Shown: positions 60,052 to 64,000 of the stretch, piece by piece | Layout of the letters: each line of letters begins with the position of its first letter | Position numbering within the stretch: the stretch's first letter is position 1 | Assembly: GCA_949130495.1 (NCBI GenBank) | Contig: OX422211.1 | Coordinates: 532,490,017 to 532,554,016 of the forward strand | Direction: 5' to 3' | Origin: Sambucus nigra | Lineage: Eukaryota; Streptophyta; Magnoliopsida; Dipsacales; Adoxaceae | Length of the DNA stretch: 64,000 bases | Made by a program: the position numbers and the translations under genes | The notes under the pieces: generated by a model | What the model was told of the DNA's origin: nothing | Database searches by the model: none | The model's input: only the letters and a program-made list of their open reading frames with translations

Positions 60052-60488
60052 TAGTTTAATGAGGTCTTCTTTGATATTAGGCTTCAGAGACTTGCCGACT
60101 TGGACGGTTTTTTCCGGGTCATCCTCATCGAGGATGATGGATTCTACCTCTTCCGCAGCTTCTCCCTTCTTTAACTTTGTCTCATCCCTGGGGTCTAGGG
60201 TTTCAATATTATAAGTAGTAGTGGCCCTCTTGTGTGCCTCTCTTTCTTCAGCGGAGTTGTAGTAACATTCTCGTGCTGTCGTCTGGTCTCCTGAACTTCC
60301 CCCACCCCGTAGGGGGTAGGGAATTTAATCATCTGGTGGAGCGTAGACGACACAGCTTCAAACCCCTTGAGGGCCACCCGCCCCAATATGATATTGTAGG
60401 CTGAAAACACATGTTCATCCATCACAAAGAAGCTGACCCTCTTGGTAAGCCACCTCGGCCACTCGTCCCCCATCCTGACATAGGCCTC
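60052..60488 (-). pseudogene. Element F protease to RT linker
   Basis: The minus frame 60473-60195 reads MGDEWPRWLTKRVSFFVMDE, AYNIILGRVALKGF and FPTPYGVGEVQE, the end of the protease and the start of the linker, in line with element B. A TAA at 60491-60489 separates it from the gag-protease frame. From about 60270 downward the frame shifts until the RT begins near 60051. Confidence 0.75.
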
Positions 60489-62750
60489 TTACACGTCTAG
60501 GGGATGAACCTTTTCCCCACTGAACCCAATTAGTGGGTGATGGTAGGGGACAATTCTAGCACGACTGAGACCTAAGTCTTTGAAGCATGGACAAAACATT
60601 ACATCTGTAGATGAGCCCCCATCCACCAGGATCCTCGGAACCTCACACCCATGCACCCTGGTTGTGATGATGAGAGGGTCATCATGCGGGGCTAAGAGGC
60701 CTTTGAAGTACATTCTTGAGAACCCTACTATCAGAGTGTCCATGTCAACCTTCTTCCTCTTTTCCGACTTGACCTCCAGAGAGGTTGAGTGTACCGTCTT
60801 CGTCATTGCCTTGGCCTCAGCCACATGGGACTTCCTGTCAGCGACCTCAGACCCTCCTCCTGCTAGACCCCCGGAAATCATTCCCACTCCGAGAAAGATC
60901 ATATTAAGCCTCTTGACAGGGCCGTGGTCGTCTCTCGGCGGGAGGTCAGGGTCGTCCTCATCATCAGAAGGGTCGTCCCCTCTTTTTTGAGGACCTTCTA
61001 TACATGCATCGCCTCGCTTCTTTCTGGGGTCGTCCCCTCGACCCCTCTTGAAGGCACCTTTGTCGATGTACTTCCTGAGCTTCCCTTCTTTCAGCATCTT
61101 CTCAATATCATCTTTCAGAGCAAAGCATTTTTCTGTTACGTGGTCGTGGTCTTGGTGAAATTCACACCACAGGTTCTTATTCCTCTTGCTGGGGGCTGCC
61201 CTCAGTTTCTCAGGCCACTTCAGGAACCGATCACTCTTTATCTCATTGAGAATATGTTCACAGTTGACCGTTAGAGGGGTGTAACTAGTGAACTTGTCAT
61301 CCGTGGACCTCTTCTTCCCCTCTTTGTTCTTCTTAGGGTATTTACCCCCACTAGCACCTCCTTTTTCGTCTTCATATTTTGTGGTCATCACCTCTTCGAC
61401 GTTCATCACCTTTCCTGCTGTCGACAGCAATTCAGCCATCGTCCTCGAAGGGTCTTCAACAAGCTTCCATAACAGCTTCCCCTTTTGGAGTCCTCTAATC
61501 AGGGCTGTCATAGCTATGCTCTCCTCATAGTCTTCCACCTCCAGCTTCTCTTTATTGAATCTGGCTATGTATTCCCTCAGACTCTCATTCTTCCCCTGCT
61601 TAACATAGAGAAGGTGGGTGGTCTTCTTCTGTGGCCTCACCCCAAAGCAAAAGTTGTGGATGAACCGGTCTGCCAACTGCTTAAAGTTTTCAATGGAATT
61701 TTTTGGAAGAGACGTGTACCAGACATGCGCAGCCCCAGTAAGGGTACCAGAGAAGGCACGACACCTCGTCTCATCTGAGATAGAGTATATATCTGCTGCT
61801 GATTGATACATCTCAACATGGTGGACAGGGTTGGTGCTCCCGTCGTATCTTGGGGTGACCACAGGCGGCTTGAACCTTGATGGCGTAGGGAAGTTGACTA
61901 TCTTCGCCATAAAGGGTGAGCCTATGGTGTATCCCTTCTGAAGAGGGTCCCGGCTCTTCATTATATCACCGATTTTATCCTCTAGTCGCTGGATTGAGTC
62001 ATTCCAGGGCCTCACAGGGTGGGCTTGGCCGATGTTTTCCCCTGTCGCCTCTTTAAGGTGGACGGAGGGTTCTGCTGTGGCGGGCCTTGGTCGGCTATTT
62101 ACTTCCCTTTGGCCATCATCCCGTCCTTGGGGTCGGCCATCTGCTGCCTCCCTCCTGGACCTCGCTGCACTTTTTGACTTGGACAATTGTTCCCGCAAGT
62201 CATTTACTGGGCCTAGCCTCTCAAAGGCTGACCCCTTGCTCAAGCGATCAAAAGCAGAGCCTCTCGAGCGATCATCAGGATTTGGTTTCCCGCACTTTGC
62301 TCTACTATCCTGGAGAGGTCGTATAGTATTGTTGGAGACCTCATATGGTTCCCAGCATTCTATAGGGTCCTCCTATCCCTCCAGATCGTCATACCTGTCC
62401 TTAGGGCAAGGGTTTCCTTGCCTCCCCAGGCATAGACGCCAGGGGTCAGCAACATCCCTACGTCGCTGAGGGGGTGGCAGGTCTTTGCGCGGTGTCTGGG
62501 GTGGTCCCCTGGCCTCATGCTATCCTGGAACTGCTGCCGGAGTAATCATTTCAGGTGAAACCCCTGGTGGTCTTAGTATGTTCTGGCTTAGAGCTGTGAA
62601 CTGCTCCTGCATCATCCGCTGGCTTGCTGCCAGAGACTTTAAGGCTGTCGCCACATCAGCCATCTCAGACTGAGGTGGCGGCTGACTGGAACTGGGTCTT
62701 CCCCCATCATCCGGCGGGGGAAGTGGCGGTGGTGGCATTTCAGGTGCCAT
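60489..62750 (-). pseudogene. gag: Element F gag-protease polyprotein (near complete)
   Basis: From ATG 62750 (MAPEMPPPPLPPPDDGG) a single frame runs 2.26 kb through gag into protease, interrupted only by TAG at 62522-62520 and at 62375-62373 before the final TAA at 60491-60489. The parts are a proline-rich start, a helical segment (SEMADVATALKSLAASQ), an RS/charged linker, the capsid core (YDGSTNPVHHVEMYQS, FSGTLTGAAHVWYTSL), the cysteine-histidine box WCEFHQDHDHVTEKC, and the protease loop LVDGGSSTDVMF. This shows that gag and protease form one frame in this family. Confidence 0.88.
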
Positions 62751-62912
62751 GTGTTTGAGATATGAAAAGCTGAACTGGAGAAAAGACTGGTGAGCTTGAG
62801 AAACTTAGTGGGTCTCTTTCAATGGTGAAACATCTCCTCTCAGGGGGAGTGCTGGCTCACCACCAGAGTGCCTAGTGAGGTCAAGTTGTACAAAGGAAGA
62901 GATGTCTTCTCG

Positions 62913-62929
62913 TTCCCACAGACGGCGCC
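62913..62929 (-). other. Primer-binding site of element F
   Basis: The minus strand reads TGGCGCCGTCTGTGGGA three bases after the LTR, the presumed original form of the site seen with one change in element B. Confidence 0.85.
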
Positions 62930-63250
62930 AAACTGATGATGTTATGATTTAGCACCACCGTATACGTGATAGTGAGCTCAAATAATGGCAGCCATGGCAG
63001 TCATATAGATGTATAAGTGTATATGTATGTATAAGGGGATGAGTATAAGAGGAAATAAGACAATGATGTATAGTGGTTCAGCCAATTTTTCCTACATCCA
63101 CTATGAGTGTGTGATCCATTAAGTATGGGCACTAATGGCCTTGGATACAATGCACATAAGCTCACTTTCTCTCTCTACTATGTGTACAAGCAGAGCTTTA
63201 GCTAGGGTTAGCAATTATCGATCTCCCCCTCTAGGGTTCTAGGTGACAAG

Positions 63251-63259
63251 TATATATAT
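63251..63259 (-). promoter_or_regulatory. TATA box of element F LTR
   Basis: The minus strand reads CAAGACATATATATACTTG, at the same distance from the LTR inner end as the box in element B. Confidence 0.55.
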
Positions 63260-63563
63260 GTCTTGGGGGGTTTAGTGTACCCCTCAAGTATGCATGGTGC
63301 ATGTGAATGATGATCTAGACAATCTTCTGTTGACACCTGTAGATGCCAAATGATGACATAATATTCCCTCATGTGAGGGTGTGATTTGGTTATAACGGTC
63401 TGCCTCGTACCATATGAGCCTCACGAGCACTGTTCCACGTGTCTCCCAATCCACGTGTTGTGATGATGTCACCCTCGGCCTATGATATGAGACCGAGAGC
63501 AAAGTTCCTTCCGGTAGTTAGTATGGCCCAATTTTGGCCTCGTACTGTCGTACCCTCGGAGGG

Positions 63564-63765
63564 TCGTCCGGAGCCTGGTGAAGGGTCAGCCCCTTGAGGG
63601 GTCGTCCGGATCCTGGTGAAGGGTCGGCCCCTTGAGGGGTCGTCCAGAGCCTGGTGAAGAGTCGGCCCCCTGAGGGGTCGTTCGGAGCCTGATGAAGGGT
63701 CGACCCCCCTGAGAGGTCGTCCGAAGCTAGTGAAGGGTCGACCCTGATGGGTCGTCCGGCTAGAG
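63564..63765. repeat. 38-base GC-rich minisatellite in element F LTR
   Basis: Five copies plus a part copy begin TCGTCCGGAGCCTGGTGAAG and continue GGTCGGCCCCTTGAGGGG; starts are at 63564, 63602, 63640, 63678, 63717 and 63752. Copies differ by a few bases and grow shorter to the right. It is far more GC-rich than the rest of the window. Confidence 0.93.
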
Positions 63766-63810
63766 GGAGTCCTCAACCGGGCCGAGGATATATACGGGTA
63801 TATCACTCAT

Positions 63811-64000
63811 TAGTGTGACTTGTTGGTATTATTAAATGGACTTTGTGACGACGGATGTTGGGTATTTTTTCTCTCCCTATATTTTAGGATGCCCTCTAGG
63901 TATGGGACTAGTGGGTGGGCCTTTAGTATGGGGCTTCTAGGTATGAGACTAGTGAGGGTAGATTATCACTATTTTTATCACAATGGGAGTGGGATGATTT
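63811..64000. other. Spacer at the right edge
   Basis: Short AT-rich sequence with a loose repeat of CTAGGTATG and GGGACTAGTG; no gene or LTR is recognised. Confidence 0.4.

Larger units (their letters stand above)
59288..63805 (-). mobile_element. Element F: truncated Tat-type gypsy element, same family as B
   Basis: On the minus strand: 5' LTR (63805-62933), primer-binding site, gag, protease and the first two-thirds of reverse transcriptase. It then stops near 59288, with no RNase H, integrase or 3' LTR. Gag and pol align throughout with element B, and the LTRs share blocks such as ATTGTATCCA and GGCTGAACCACT. It is less damaged than B: a few single stops in gag-protease and an intact YVDD box. 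Confidence 0.88.
62933..63805 (-). repeat. Element F 5' LTR
   Basis: Read on the minus strand it starts TGATATACCCGTATATATCC at 63805 and ends ACATCATCA at 62933, like the TGATAT and CATCATCA ends of B. A TATA box (ATATATATA, 63259-63251) lies about 320 bases from its inner end. The U3 part contains a GC-rich minisatellite. There is no partner LTR, so the family resemblance to B sets the ends. Confidence 0.82.

Noticed and set aside
63480..63806. 108-codon minus frame with repeated Arg/Pro/Gly/Asp peptide
   Set aside because: Translation of the 38-base minisatellite in the LTR, including an LTR edge.

Overview
The window is plant nuclear DNA made almost wholly of nested, mostly decayed transposable elements. 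I see no convincing host gene, no tRNA or rRNA gene and no CRISPR array. A flowering plant is indicated by the mix of Ty3/gypsy elements of chromovirus and Tat type, a Ty1/copia element, a CACTA transposon ending in CACTACACCAAA and a Helitron; low GC content suggests a eudicot, but that is inference.

Layout, left to right. 1-537: 3' end of an LTR. 538-3573: AT-rich spacer with a fold-back MITE-like repeat. 3579-23988: element A, a gypsy element with about 3.2-kb LTRs flanked by the target duplication ACTTA; its internal part is only 1.9 kb and badly decayed. Its 5' LTR is split by element B (5145-17255, duplication GATAT), a 12.1-kb Tat-type gypsy element with gag, protease, reverse transcriptase, two RNase H domains and integrase, then a block of hairpin-forming tandem repeats and a three-exon gene on the opposite strand. 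24847-31124: element C, an old Ty1/copia element on the minus strand. 31722-40680: element D, a chromovirus with similar 2.3-kb LTRs, duplication AAATG, and the integrase catalytic core deleted. 40757-about 48436: element E, a 3.0-kb LTR plus the start of gag, into which a CACTA element (44068-48184, duplication GAA) inserted; the CACTA element carries a spliced Transposase_24-type gene on the minus strand and palindromic subterminal repeats. 48437-49436: an inverted LTR fragment of the E type. 49437-52788: AT microsatellite, a long-period tandem repeat and AT-rich DNA. 52789-59232: a decayed Helitron with HUH replication-initiator and PIF1-like helicase domains. About 59288-63805: element F, on the minus strand, a second and divergent member of B's family, cut off inside reverse transcriptase.

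The coding regions are pseudogenes or near-pseudogenes: premature stops, frameshifts, or substitutions at catalytic positions. The order of insertion can be read from the nesting: B after A, and CACTA after E. The most unusual parts are the antisense spliced gene with its own putative promoter inside B, the tandem repeats next to it, the nearly palindromic CACTA terminal motif, and the 38-bp GC-rich minisatellite in the LTR of F. Boundaries were found by matching LTR ends and target duplications by eye; family names rest on protein motifs and element architecture, not on database searches.
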